Assembly (NCBI RefSeq): GCF_000803065.1
Contig: NZ_JSXI01000077.1
Location: 1-64,000, forward strand
Origin: Sphingomonas sp. ERG5
GTDB lineage: Bacteria > Pseudomonadota > Alphaproteobacteria > Sphingomonadales > Sphingomonadaceae
DNA: 64,000 nucleotides
Reading direction: 5' to 3'
Made by a program: the position numbers and the translations under genes. Within the stretch, counting starts at the first letter, position 1. Every line of letters begins with the position of its first letter. A model generated the notes under the pieces. It did no database searches and was not told the origin of the DNA. It saw nothing but the letters and a program-made list of their open reading frames with translations. Positions 7,118 through 16,425 of this stretch are shown here, one piece after another.

Positions 7118-9877
7118 ATGCTCAAGAAGCAATATATGTCGGCGTGCGCCGTTGCGGTCCTGGCTCTGGGACTGGCGACGCCGGCATTGGCGCAGGAAGC
7201 GCCCGCCGCGGCAGAGGCCACCACCCAGGACAGCCAACCCGATAATTCCAGGGACGATATCGTCGTGACCGCCCAGGGCCGTGCCCAGGCGCTGGCCGAT
7301 GTGCCGCTCGCCGTGTCCGCGATCAATGCGAGCAGCCTCGAGCGCTCGGGCGCCAGCGATATTCGCCAGCTCGCGCAAATCGCACCGTCGTTGCAGGTTT
7401 CCTCGACCGGCAACGAGGCAAACGGCTCCGCCCGGCTTCGCGGTATCGGTACGGTTGGTGACAATCCCGGGCTCGAAAGCTCGGTCGCGGTGTTCGTCGA
7501 TGGCGTCTATCGCTCGCGGTCGGGCATTGGTCTGAATGAACTCGGGGATATCGAGCGCGTCGAAGTGCTGCGCGGCCCGCAGGGCACATTGTTCGGCCGC
7601 AACGCATCGGCGGGCATCATCAGCATCGTCAGCAAATCGCCTTCCTTTACCTTCGGTGCGGGTGGCGATGTCTCCTATGGCAATTACGATTACTGGCGTG
7701 TCGCCGGCAATGTGAACGTGCCGCTGAGTGAAACGGTCGCCGCGCGCGTCGACGGCGTTTATGTGTCGCGCGACGGTTTCTACAAGGACGTGACCAATGG
7801 CGGCACGGTCAATGACCGCAACCGCTATTTCCTGCGCGGCCAATTGCTGTTCCAGCCGTCGAGCGACCTGACGGTCCGCCTGATCGGCGACTATACCAAG
7901 CGGAACGAGGCGTGCTGCGCGGCGGTCTATATCGACCAGACGGTCGCGCCGGCCAATCGCAACCTGCTGACGACGCAGAACCCGATCATTCCGATTCTGA
8001 CCGCGCTGGGCCAGCCGACCGCGGCGTTCAGCGACCCCTATTCACGCAACATCTATGTCACCCCGGGCCGCAGCTATGACGGCAAGACGCAGGATTGGGG
8101 TGTTTCGGCCCAGGTCGATTATGATTTCGGCGGCGCCTCGCTGACCTCGATCACCGCCTATCGCGGCTATTATAATTATCAGGCGTCGGACACCGACTAT
8201 AGCAAGGTCGACATCCTGTATCGCGCGCCCGGTCCCGATGCCGGCCGGCGCCAGTTCAAGACTTTCTCGCAGGAACTTCGCCTGCAAGGCGAGGCGTTCG
8301 GCGGCAAGCTCGACTGGCTGGTCGGCGGCTTCTTCGCCAATGAGGATCTCGGCGTTCGCGACAATCTGAAGTTCGGGTCGCAATATGGCCGCTTCGCCGC
8401 GTGCCGCATCCTGGTCAGCACGCCCTTGGCGCCCTTTGCCAGCCCGTCCTCCGCTGGATGCCTCAGCGCCGGCGGCCGTGGTGCGCTGCTTGGGGCCAAT
8501 GGTGGTGCCGGTCAATTCGGTGCGGCCACGCCCGCGATCATCGCCGGGTTCGATCGGCTGGATTCGGTGGTCAATGTCGGTGACACGCGATCGACCTATG
8601 ACCAGAACAGCAAGAATTTCGCTTTCTTCACGCACAACATCTTCGAGATCACCGATGGGCTGAAGCTGACCATCGGTCTACGCTACACCCATGAGACCAA
8701 GAAGCTCGATGCCCGGTTCGGCAACAACAACACCTTCTGCCCGGCGCAGCAGGCCGCATTGTCGCCGTTCCTTGCCAATGCCGGGCTTGCCGCGATTGCC
8801 GGCGGCCTGATCAACCTGACGTGCCAGGGCAATTCGACGTCCGAACTGAACGGCGTGTCGATCAACGACAAGCGTTCCGACAGCGAACTGACCGGCACAG
8901 GCATCCTGTCCTACAAGGTCACGCCGGACTTGCTGCTCTATGGCAGCTATTCGCGCGGCTATAAGGCGGGCGGCTTTAACCTCGACCGGTCGGCGCTGAA
9001 AGGGCCGATCCCGGCCTTCGCGACTGCCACGCTGACGGCACAGCAGGGTGCCCAGGCCTTGGTCCGCAACCTGCAATTCGACCAGGAAATCAACAACGCC
9101 CTGGAAATCGGCGCCAAATATTCGACGCCGGGTTTCAGCATGAACATCGCGGCGTTCCGCCAGAAATTCAGCAATTTCCAGCTCAACACGTTCAACGGTT
9201 CGGTCTTCCTGGTACAGAACGTCAATAGCTGCGCCACCGACCTGGCGGGCGGTGATCGCGACACCAGCCCCACCACCGGATCCTGCAAGAAGGGCGATGT
9301 CCGCGCCGGCGTGATCTCGCAGGGTGTCGAGCTTGAAGCCGTGATCGTGCCGATCCGCGAATTCTCGGTCTCGGCCGGCATCACTTATGCCCAGACCAAG
9401 TTCCGCAAGAACCTGATCGGCACATCGAACGGTGCGCCGCTCGATCCCGCGCTGCGTCTGTTGCCGGGCGACAATTTGTCCAATGCTCCGGAAATCGTCG
9501 CGACGACGGCGGTGACCTGGACTCCCAAACTGGGTGGCAGTGGCCTGTCGGGCCTGTTCTATGTCGATGGACGCCTGTCGAGCGACTATAACAGCGGCTC
9601 GGATCTGTTCCCGCAAAAGGAACAGGACAGCTTTTTCGTTATGAATGCGCGGATCGGCTTGCGTGGGCCCAACCAGAGATGGGGCATCGAGTTCTGGGGC
9701 CAGAATATCCTCAACGCGAAGTATACGCAGGTCGCGTTCAGTTCGCCGTTCCAGGCCGACGGCCCCGGGCCGGCCGGGGTGTTCCCGGCTACGAGCTATC
9801 CCGGCGCGACGCAGATCTTCTCCGCCTTCCTCGCTGAACCGCGGACCTATGGCATCACGCTGCGCGGTAAATTCTGA
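7118..9877 (+). CDS. TonB-dependent outer-membrane receptor
   Basis: A 919-aa outer-membrane active transporter. A signal peptide ends ATPALAQ (about residue 26), followed by a linker and a TonB box-like DIVVTAQ. The plug domain contains VPLAVSAINASSLERSG and the VEVLRGPQGTLFGRNASAG motif, and a 22-strand barrel ends in an aromatic residue (TLRGKF). Acidic linkers and the length fit the large sphingomonad receptor families for plant-derived or aromatic compounds rather than simple siderophore receptors; that is an inference. GGGAGATAGAG precedes the ATG. TTGACG at 7038 may be a -35 element, with only a weak -10 at about 7061. A spinster-type permease follows after a terminator, suggesting outer and inner membrane steps for one compound. 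Confidence 0.93.
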   Translation: MLKKQYMSACAVAVLALGLATPALAQEAPAAAEATTQDSQPDNSRDDIVVTAQGRAQALADVPLAVSAINASSLERSGASDIRQLAQIAPSLQVSSTGNEANGSARLRGIGTVGDNPGLESSVAVFVDGVYRSRSGIGLNELGDIERVEVLRGPQGTLFGRNASAGIISIVSKSPSFTFGAGGDVSYGNYDYWRVAGNVNVPLSETVAARVDGVYVSRDGFYKDVTNGGTVNDRNRYFLRGQLLFQPSSDLTVRLIGDYTKRNEACCAAVYIDQTVAPANRNLLTTQNPIIPILTALGQPTAAFSDPYSRNIYVTPGRSYDGKTQDWGVSAQVDYDFGGASLTSITAYRGYYNYQASDTDYSKVDILYRAPGPDAGRRQFKTFSQELRLQGEAFGGKLDWLVGGFFANEDLGVRDNLKFGSQYGRFAACRILVSTPLAPFASPSSAGCLSAGGRGALLGANGGAGQFGAATPAIIAGFDRLDSVVNVGDTRSTYDQNSKNFAFFTHNIFEITDGLKLTIGLRYTHETKKLDARFGNNNTFCPAQQAALSPFLANAGLAAIAGGLINLTCQGNSTSELNGVSINDKRSDSELTGTGILSYKVTPDLLLYGSYSRGYKAGGFNLDRSALKGPIPAFATATLTAQQGAQALVRNLQFDQEINNALEIGAKYSTPGFSMNIAAFRQKFSNFQLNTFNGSVFLVQNVNSCATDLAGGDRDTSPTTGSCKKGDVRAGVISQGVELEAVIVPIREFSVSAGITYAQTKFRKNLIGTSNGAPLDPALRLLPGDNLSNAPEIVATTAVTWTPKLGGSGLSGLFYVDGRLSSDYNSGSDLFPQKEQDSFFVMNARIGLRGPNQRWGIEFWGQNILNAKYTQVAFSSPFQADGPGPAGVFPATSYPGATQIFSAFLAEPRTYGITLRGKF

Positions 9878-9923
9878 TCGCGTGACTGACTCGCCCATAT
9901 CGATCCGGGGCATGTAACGTCCC

Positions 9924-9960
9924 GCCCGCTGTCCGGTTTTCCGGGCGGCGGGCTTGTTTT
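9924..9960 (+). terminator. Rho-independent terminator after the TonB receptor
   Basis: A 13-bp stem (9924-9936 with 9941-9953, two G-U pairs in RNA) closes on a TTTT loop and is followed by TTGTTTT. Stem, loop and U-tract are all present. It separates the receptor from the MFS gene that starts 28 bases later, so read-through or a separate promoter would be needed for the latter. Confidence 0.85.
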
Positions 9961-9987
9961 CCGATCTCCAGCGTAACCGGAGCTTTC

Positions 9988-11295
9988 ATGTCCTTATCCG
10001 CCGCGAGCCGCCCCGAGCTCGACGACACATTGGCGATCCGCCGCCGCACGCTGACGCTTGGCCTGCTCACGTTGACGTATTTCTTCAGCTATATGGACCG
10101 GCAGATCCTCGCCATCCTTGTCGAGCTGATCAAGGCCGACCTAAAGCTTTCCGATACGCAGATGGGCATGCTCGGCGGTTTAGCTTTTGCGCTATTTTAC
10201 GCCATCCTCGGCATTCCCGTTGCGCGACTGGCCGATCGAGCCAATCGTCGCAACATTATTGCCGTGTCGCTTGCCTTATGGAGCGTAATGACTGCGCTGT
10301 GCGGACTTGCGCAGAACTTCGTCCAGCTGTTGCTTGCGAGGATCGGGGTTGGGGTCGGCGAGGCGGGGTCGAGCCCGCCAAGCCATTCAATCATTGCTGA
10401 TCTCTATCCCGTCGAGAAGCGTGCCAGTGCAATGGCGATCTATTCGCTCGGTGTCGTACTGGGCGGTGGTTTCGGCACGATGATCGGCGGCTGGCTGGCG
10501 AGCCAATATGGCTGGCGCGTTGCGATCATCGCTATTGGTGTTCCCGGAATCCTGCTGGCGGTGCTCGTTCGCCTGTTCGTGGTCGAGCCGAAGCGTGGAC
10601 TGTCGGATGCGGCTCGGGTCGCGGACAGCAGCCGAATGCCGAGTATATGGTCGGCCTTTGCGGATATGTGGCGCAATGCCGCGGCACGGCACTTGGTGCT
10701 GGCGGTGACGCTGACCTCCATGATCGGTTATGCAACGAGCTATTGGGGACCAAGTTATCTGCAGCGGTCGCTCGGTTTCTCGGTCGGGCAGGTGGCGCTG
10801 ATCGTGGCGCCGATCGCCGCGATCATCGGTACGGTGTCCGGGGTCGGTGGTGGCCGCGTCGCCGATTGGGCAGCAAAGCGCTGGGGCATTCATGCGCAGA
10901 GCTGGATGGTCGGTCTGCTTAAATGCGCGGCGCTGCCGTTCACCATATTGTTCTTCACCACCGACGTCCCTGCGGTCGCGATTACCGCTTATGTGTTCAA
11001 CATGCTGTTCGCCAACAGTTATCTCGGCCCAACCTTTGCCATGCTGCAGGGGCTGGCGCCCCTGCGGACGCGGGCGATGTGGGCGGCGATCACCTTGCTG
11101 GTTATCAATCTGGTCGGCCTTGGACTCGGGCCGACGATGATCGGCGTCCTGAGCGATGCGTTGACGCCGCTGGTCGGCAAGGAGGAATCGCTGCGATGGG
11201 CGCTGGTTGTTGCCGTTTCGGCGACGCCCTGGGCGATCTTCCATTACTGGCGCGCGGGGGTGATGCTGAAGCGGCAGCAGGAAATGGCGGCGTAG
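9988..11295 (+). CDS. MFS permease, spinster-like
   Basis: A 435-aa inner-membrane transporter with about 12 hydrophobic segments. Family marks are TYFFSYMDRQILAILVELIKAD in helix 1, GIPVARLADRANRRN (motif A) and GVGVGEAGSSPPSHSIIADLYP, which is characteristic of the spinster-like bacterial MFS group often found beside TonB receptors. Substrates of this group are mostly unknown organic acids or lipids. GGAG lies 6 bases before the ATG at 9988. The stop at 11293-11295 is followed after only 24 bases by the duplicated rnr fragment. Confidence 0.88.
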   Translation: MSLSAASRPELDDTLAIRRRTLTLGLLTLTYFFSYMDRQILAILVELIKADLKLSDTQMGMLGGLAFALFYAILGIPVARLADRANRRNIIAVSLALWSVMTALCGLAQNFVQLLLARIGVGVGEAGSSPPSHSIIADLYPVEKRASAMAIYSLGVVLGGGFGTMIGGWLASQYGWRVAIIAIGVPGILLAVLVRLFVVEPKRGLSDAARVADSSRMPSIWSAFADMWRNAAARHLVLAVTLTSMIGYATSYWGPSYLQRSLGFSVGQVALIVAPIAAIIGTVSGVGGGRVADWAAKRWGIHAQSWMVGLLKCAALPFTILFFTTDVPAVAITAYVFNMLFANSYLGPTFAMLQGLAPLRTRAMWAAITLLVINLVGLGLGPTMIGVLSDALTPLVGKEESLRWALVVAVSATPWAIFHYWRAGVMLKRQQEMAA

Positions 11296-11319
11296 CGCGC
11301 GCCAGCCTCTATCTCTGGG

Positions 11320-11576
11320 CAAAGCCTAAACCAGCCCCCGGCCTGCCAACGCGCGAGCAGATTCTCGATTTCATCGCCACCTCCAACACGCTGGCGGGCA
11401 AGCGTGAGATCGCCAAGGCGTTCGGGCAGACCTCGCTGCATCGCCTGCCGCCCGAACTGCTGCGCCGCCTGTCGCCGGAGGATCGCGACATGCTCGCCGG
11501 GATCGCGCGGTTCACCGACACGCCGAATTTTGAGGCTCTAAGCGAACCAAAGATCATAGCGCTTTTTGGACAATAA
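11320..11576 (+). pseudogene. Partial duplicate of the rnr 5' end fused to an unknown fragment
   Basis: Positions 11320-11426 repeat 12591-12697, the start of rnr, with 6 mismatches in 107 bases. One mismatch changes the rnr ATG to AAG. The frame stays open past the duplicated part into 49 unrelated residues (LHRLPPELLRRLSPEDRD and so on) that I cannot place, ending at 11576. There is no start codon at the fragment itself; the frame only opens as a shadow of the MFS gene. It is best read as debris from a rearrangement that put AT-rich DNA upstream of rnr. Confidence 0.75.
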
Positions 11577-12285
11577 ACTTTTGCGTAAATCCTTCTGGTG
11601 TAGGGGTAATACTAAAAATTGGCCCTTTGCTCCCATCGATTGAGTCGACCGATATCTTCGCCCCCAGGATATAAAAATGTTTCCCAATCATATCCGGAGA
11701 TATTGTTATTAATTCAGATCTAACCCAGCGATCAGAACGATTTTTCGAAGAATTTGAAATTATGTAGTTATATTTATCTTTGCTTTTGCTGTTGAATTGA
11801 AAATTGATTTGTAGGTAATTATCAATCCCATTGGCTTGTACAGTTTTATAACCAAAAGGCACGATTGGTTTAGGAGATCTATTAGTCCAGCCTGAAATCA
11901 TAAAAAAACTGTGAGAGAATATGTGATAAAGGCCTTCAAATTTTCCGTCCGCATCGTTGTCTACAAAACAGTAAAAGCTATCATGCCCTTCAGGGCGTAC
12001 CATCTCGCATGCGGTGTAAGGTGACTTTGCTATCTCGACCAAAATTGTGCCCGACGGAATAAGGTTTCGCCGTTCAACGTACGTTGAGTCTATTGTGATT
12101 GCCGGGTATTTGGGCGCAAAGCGAGCGATTGGGAAAAAAAATGCAGATTCGTCAAAGTTGACCGATTTTTGTGCGGCAACTCCTGAAACTGAAATCCATT
12201 CCGGTGAATAGTCTCTAACAGGAGCCCAGCCCATTATCAAAAATACCGCTGCGATGTACATCGGAGACTTGTACAATTTGCGCAT
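11554..12285 (-). CDS. Orphan exported protein in AT-rich DNA
   Basis: A 243-aa protein I do not recognise. A hydrophobic segment at residues 8-22 (YIAAVFLIMGWAPV) is a signal peptide or anchor. The rest is rich in Ser, Asn, Tyr and Lys (YNYIISNSSKNRSDR), unlike its neighbours, and includes a CEMVRPEGHDSFYCF stretch with two Cys that could pair. GAAGAG lies 8 bases before the ATG. Lines counted within the gene are roughly 30-40% GC against about two thirds in neighbouring genes, so horizontal transfer is likely. It sits between the two copies of the rnr 5' end, in the opposite orientation. Confidence 0.65.
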   Translation of the reverse strand: MRKLYKSPMYIAAVFLIMGWAPVRDYSPEWISVSGVAAQKSVNFDESAFFFPIARFAPKYPAITIDSTYVERRNLIPSGTILVEIAKSPYTACEMVRPEGHDSFYCFVDNDADGKFEGLYHIFSHSFFMISGWTNRSPKPIVPFGYKTVQANGIDNYLQINFQFNSKSKDKYNYIISNSSKNRSDRWVRSELITISPDMIGKHFYILGAKISVDSIDGSKGPIFSITPTPEGFTQKFIVQKAL

Positions 12286-12592
12286 TATTATAACTCTTCA
12301 GTGTTAATATGGCATCGTGCGCAAATATATCTAAACGGGGTGTATAAATCGAGGAAAAAGTTGATGGCAAATATACCAAGCTCAGCGGGCGTGGCGACTT
12401 GTTGCCCGGTTTTTTACCGCTAAGGTCGTGCGCGGGTATCACAAAGCTGGTTCGGACAAACCAAAGAACATTCTATTATGGCGACGATTGTGCTGATGAC
12501 GAAAGGAAGAGTTGTGGTGGTTCGTCGTCCGCGTCCTGCGCAATGAATTCACCTCCCTTCCAGCCCCGCCCGAAACCGCCTATCCCCCGTCA
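12286..12592. other. AT-rich spacer between the orphan gene and rnr
   Basis: This 307-base spacer remains AT-rich up to about 12480 and then returns to normal composition. It contains no convincing gene. The composition change at about 12480-12500 probably marks one edge of acquired DNA. The promoter of rnr should lie here, but I see no clear -35/-10 pair. Confidence 0.5.
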
Positions 12593-14818
12593 ATGCCTAA
12601 ACCAGCCCCCGGCCTGCCGACGCGCGAGCAGATTCTTGATTTCATCGCCACCTCCAGCACGCCGGCGGGCAAGCGCGAGATCGCCAAGGCGTTCGGGTTG
12701 ACCGCGCAGCAGAAGATCATACTCAAGGCGATGTTGAAGGACATGGCCGATGAAGGGCTGATCGACAGCGCGCCGGGCCGCGCGTTCCACAAGATGGGCG
12801 GGGTGCCCAAGGTGACCGTGCTGCGCATCGTCGATGCCGATGATGGTGGCAATGTCTGGGCCGTGCCGGAGAATTGGCACGCCGAGACGCCCGCACCGCG
12901 GCTGCGCGTGCGCGAACGCAAGCGCGGCGCGCTGGGGGTGGGCGACCGCATCCTCGCCCGCACCGAAGAGGCCGGCAATGGCTGGATCGCGCATCCGATG
13001 AAGGCGCTCGCCCGGGGCGAGGAACTGATCCTCGGGGTGCTGCGGCAGGAGGGGAGCAAGCTCTGGTTGCAGGGCGTCGAGAAGAAGGAACGGCGCGAAT
13101 TCCAGGTCTCCGACGCCGGTGAGGGCAAGCCCGGCGACCTGGTGCTGGCGGAAAAGGCTGGACGCCCGCCGCGCATCACGGCGCGCGTCACCGAAGTGCT
13201 GGGCGATCCCTTCGCCCCGCGCAGCTTCTCGCTGATCGCGATCCATAAGCTGGGCATTCCGACGGTCTTCTCGCCCGAGACGATCGAGGGTGCGGAGAAA
13301 ATCGCCAAAACGCCGCTGGGCGAGGGTTTTGGAGAGAATGGGCGCGAGGATCTGCGCCATGTGCCGATCGTCGCGATCGACCCCGCCGATGCGCGCGATC
13401 ATGACGATGCGGTCTGGGCCACGTCCGACGACGATCCGAAGAACGACGGCGGGTGGAAAGCGATCGTCGCGATCGCCGATGTGAGCTTCTATGTCCGGCC
13501 GGGATCGGATCTCGATCGCGAAGCGCGGCGGCGCGGCAATTCGGTCTATTTCCCCGACCGGGTCGTGCCGATGCTGCCGGAAATATTGTCGGCGGATGTG
13601 TGCTCGCTCAAGCAAGGCGCGGATCGGGCCGCGCTGGTCTGTCATATGCAGATCGGCAAGTCGGGCGAGCTGAAGTCGTGGCGTTTCACCCGCGCGGTGG
13701 TGCGGATCGCCGCCAATATCGCCTATGAAGATGCACAGGCGGCGATCGACGGCCAAATCGATCACCCGCTGACCGACACCGCATTGAAGCCGCTCTGGGC
13801 CTGCTGGCGCGCGCTTTACAAGGCGCGCGAGAAGCGCAGCCCGCTCGACCTCGACTTGCCCGAACGCCGCGTCGTGCTCGACGAGAAGGGGCGCATCATG
13901 TCGGTCGCGCCGCGCGAGCGGCTCGATGCGCACAAGTTGATCGAGGACTATATGATCGCTGCCAATGTCGCGGCGGCCAAGGCGCTCGAGGCGAAGAAGG
14001 CGCCGGTCATGTACCGCGTCCATGAAGAGCCGAGCCGCGAGAAGCTGGTCGCGCTGAAGGACTATCTCAAGACCTTCGGCGTCGAGTTCGCCCTTGGCCA
14101 GGTCGTGCGTCCGGCGACGTTCAATCATATCCTCGACAAGGTCGGCGAAGTCGATTTCCGCCAGCAGGTGATGGAGCAGGTGCTGCGCACTCAGACCCAG
14201 GCCTATTATGCGCCCGCCAATCACGGCCATTTCGGGCTCGCACTGGGCAGCTATGCACATTTCACCTCGCCGATCCGGCGCTATGCCGATCTGATCGTCC
14301 ACCGCGCTTTGGTCAGCGCCTATAAGCTTGGCCCGGGTGGGCTGACCGAGGGCGAAGCGGCTGGCATGGAGCGGATCGGCGAAGGCATCTCCGCGCTCGA
14401 ACGCCGCGCGATGGAGGCGGAGCGCGACACCATCGACCGCTATGTCGCGGCCTTCCTTGCCGAGCGCGTCGGGCAAGTGGTCGAGACGCGCATCACCGGT
14501 GTGACTAATTTCGGCTTCTTCGCGACGGTGGAGGGGATTGGCGGCGACGGCCTGATGCCGGTGCGCGATATCGGCGGTGAATATTTCCGCTTCGATGAAG
14601 CGGCCCGCAAACTGGTCGGCGAGCATAGCGGCACCGAATATGCCAGCGGCCAGCGCTTGCCGCTGCGGCTCGCCGAGGCCAATCCGGTTTCGGGCGCGCT
14701 GCGTTTCGAAATGGTCGACGGCAAGGGTGCGGCACCAGAGCGCGATGTGAAACCCGCGCGCGTGATCAAACGGCGCGGCCGGCCGGCGAACATCCGGCAT
14801 CAGGGCCGCAAGCGGTGA
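12593..14818 (+). CDS. rnr: Ribonuclease R
   Basis: A 741-aa 3'-to-5' processive exoribonuclease of the RNB family, which degrades structured RNA and takes part in mRNA decay and rRNA quality control. An N-terminal winged-helix region (TREQILDFIATS, REIAKAFGL) precedes cold-shock-like domains. The RNB catalytic motif AIDPADARDHDDAVWA contains the conserved Asp cluster, with HFTSPIRRYADLIVHR further on. A C-terminal S1 domain (VVETRITGVTNFGFFATVE) and a basic tail end the protein. The frame extends upstream to 12512, but the ATG at 12593 matches the family start and the duplicated fragment begins at the same codon. The next gene overlaps the stop by 4 bases. Confidence 0.95.
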   Translation: MPKPAPGLPTREQILDFIATSSTPAGKREIAKAFGLTAQQKIILKAMLKDMADEGLIDSAPGRAFHKMGGVPKVTVLRIVDADDGGNVWAVPENWHAETPAPRLRVRERKRGALGVGDRILARTEEAGNGWIAHPMKALARGEELILGVLRQEGSKLWLQGVEKKERREFQVSDAGEGKPGDLVLAEKAGRPPRITARVTEVLGDPFAPRSFSLIAIHKLGIPTVFSPETIEGAEKIAKTPLGEGFGENGREDLRHVPIVAIDPADARDHDDAVWATSDDDPKNDGGWKAIVAIADVSFYVRPGSDLDREARRRGNSVYFPDRVVPMLPEILSADVCSLKQGADRAALVCHMQIGKSGELKSWRFTRAVVRIAANIAYEDAQAAIDGQIDHPLTDTALKPLWACWRALYKAREKRSPLDLDLPERRVVLDEKGRIMSVAPRERLDAHKLIEDYMIAANVAAAKALEAKKAPVMYRVHEEPSREKLVALKDYLKTFGVEFALGQVVRPATFNHILDKVGEVDFRQQVMEQVLRTQTQAYYAPANHGHFGLALGSYAHFTSPIRRYADLIVHRALVSAYKLGPGGLTEGEAAGMERIGEGISALERRAMEAERDTIDRYVAAFLAERVGQVVETRITGVTNFGFFATVEGIGGDGLMPVRDIGGEYFRFDEAARKLVGEHSGTEYASGQRLPLRLAEANPVSGALRFEMVDGKGAAPERDVKPARVIKRRGRPANIRHQGRKR

Positions 14819-15120
14819 TCGTGCGCGATGGCCGGGTGGGCGTACGCGTGCGCGGCCGGACGGCGGAAATCTTCCTTGCGCGCCACGCGATCACGCCGGG
14901 CGATGCGATCGAGCATGTGCCGGAGCCGCGCGATCGCCGTGTCTTCGAACGGCTGCGGGCGAAGGGCATCGTGCGCGAGGCCGCGCCGGGACGATATTGG
15001 TTCAACATCCCCGCAGCGCTTGCCGACGCCGAGGCACTGAGCCGCCGCATGGTGCCGATCGCGGTCGGCGTCGCGCTGTTGGTCGTGGTCGCGGCAATCG
15101 CTCTCAATCTCGCCGCATAA
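14815..15120 (+). CDS. Small membrane-anchored protein coupled to rnr
   Basis: A 101-aa hypothetical protein starting at a GTG that overlaps the rnr stop (GTGA), which implies translational coupling. The N-terminal 75 residues are basic and soluble (VRVRGRTAEIFLARHAI, RVFERLRAKGIVREAAPGRYWFNIP). The C-terminus has one transmembrane helix (MVPIAVGVALLVVVAAIALNLAA written in part). I know no function. Coupling to RNase R hints at an RNA- or stress-related role at the membrane, but this is inference. Confidence 0.75.
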   Translation: MIVRDGRVGVRVRGRTAEIFLARHAITPGDAIEHVPEPRDRRVFERLRAKGIVREAAPGRYWFNIPAALADAEALSRRMVPIAVGVALLVVVAAIALNLAA

Positions 15121-15148
15121 ACGCCTCTCCCGTCCAGCGAGGAGTCGA

Positions 15149-16318
15149 CTACCCCGCCGTGAAGGTCAGGCCGGCGCGGTCGATCAGCCGCTTGCGCAGC
15201 GCGTCGCCCATCAGCGCGCCCGGCGTCCAGACGCCGCCGCCCTTGTCATTGCCGCTTGGCACATCATGCACCAGGCACAAGGCCGCTTCGGAGATCATCT
15301 TGCTGGTCGAACCGTAGCCGGGATCGCGATCACCGGTCACCACCGCGTCGATCCGCGTGCCGTCGGGCATCTCGCCGACGAACAGCACGTCGTAATAGCC
15401 GTTCTCGCGCTCTTCCTTCGACGGCCCTTCGCCGGGTTTCGGGGCCTTGTCGCCGGCGAGCGGATTGATCTTCGCGATCGCCTCCGCCGCGGCCCTGCCC
15501 ATATCGCCCAGCCCCGGCGCGACCATCATCTCGTCATAGACGAAGTCCGCGCCATAGCTCTGACCAAGCAGGAAATTGGTGCGATGGACATTCTTGGTGT
15601 TGATCGGCGCCATGATGAACGGTGCGACCCATGACTCGATCGTGCGGTCATATTCGGGCAGCAGCCCCTTGGGCTGGCTCGGTCCGGTGAAACCGGGGGT
15701 CAGTGCGAACGGGTTGACCAGCAGGCCGAAGATCGACGGATCCTTCGCCGCCGCCGCAAGCGTCGCCTTCAGGCTGGCAACGGTGCCGCCCGATGCGCCG
15801 CCCTGCATTTTCCGCACGCGGCATTTCACGCGCGGCGCGGGCTTGCCGTATTTGGCCCTGGCCGCTTCCTGCAAGGTCAACACGCCGAGATCGAACGGGA
15901 TCGAATCGAAACCGCAACTGAGCACGATCCGCGCGCCGCTGCGCTGCGCGGTTTCATGATGGGCGTCGATCATATGCCGCATCCAGGCCGGTTCGCCGCA
16001 CAGATCGACATAGTCGGTGCCGGTCTCGGCGCAGGCGGCAACCAGCTCATTGCCGTAAAGCTGGTACGGGCCGACCGTGGTCAGCACGACCTGAGTCCGC
16101 TCGCACATCGCCTTCAGCGTCGCGGGGTCGTCGGAATTGGCGGCGATCAGCACCGTGTCGGCCGGCGCGCCGACCTCGTCGCGCACCTCCTGCAGCTTGG
16201 TCAGCGACCGGCCTGCCATCGCCCAGCGCGGCGTGTTGGTCTGGATGAGATATTCGACGACCAGGCGACCGGTGAAGCCGGTGGCACCGTAGACGATGAT
16301 ATCGAAGTCGCGGGCCAT
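15149..16318 (-). CDS. Saccharopine dehydrogenase-like NAD(P)-binding reductase
   Basis: A 389-aa protein with an N-terminal Rossmann fold (DIIVYGATGFTGRLVVEYL). It matches the saccharopine dehydrogenase/trans-acting enoyl reductase group; further family landmarks are TVGPYQLYGNELVAACAETGTDYVDLCGE and RIVLSCGFDSIPFDLGV. Members reduce lipid or polyketide intermediates in mycobacteria, while most proteobacterial ones are uncharacterised membrane-associated oxidoreductases. The ATG at 16318 begins the dinucleotide fold. It converges with the rnr-coupled gene, 28 bases apart. True lysine-pathway activity is unlikely given the sequence type. Confidence 0.85.
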   Translation of the reverse strand: MARDFDIIVYGATGFTGRLVVEYLIQTNTPRWAMAGRSLTKLQEVRDEVGAPADTVLIAANSDDPATLKAMCERTQVVLTTVGPYQLYGNELVAACAETGTDYVDLCGEPAWMRHMIDAHHETAQRSGARIVLSCGFDSIPFDLGVLTLQEAARAKYGKPAPRVKCRVRKMQGGASGGTVASLKATLAAAAKDPSIFGLLVNPFALTPGFTGPSQPKGLLPEYDRTIESWVAPFIMAPINTKNVHRTNFLLGQSYGADFVYDEMMVAPGLGDMGRAAAEAIAKINPLAGDKAPKPGEGPSKEERENGYYDVLFVGEMPDGTRIDAVVTGDRDPGYGSTSKMISEAALCLVHDVPSGNDKGGGVWTPGALMGDALRKRLIDRAGLTFTAG

Positions 16319-16335
16319 GTCACTCTCTCCAGGTT

Positions 16336-16425
16336 CGTCGCCCCGAACTGGCTCCGGGGGTCACCGCGTCAAAGACGATGCTGCATCTTGCTGCACGGTG
16401 GATGCCGGAACAAGTCCGCATGACG
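16336..16425. repeat. Degenerate dispersed repeat, second copy; 459-base gene-poor spacer
   Basis: cgtcgccccgaact (from 16336) and tggatgccggaaca (from 16399) followed by catgacg repeat the two blocks seen at 5697-5803. The spacer 16319-16777 around them has no ORF I would support. Confidence 0.45.

Noticed and set aside
8678..9913. 411-aa minus-strand open frame in the TonB receptor
   Set aside because: Antisense shadow of the receptor barrel with no family features.
12590..14800. 736-aa open frame antisense to rnr
   Set aside because: Full-length shadow caused by high GC; RNase R motifs on the plus strand are decisive.
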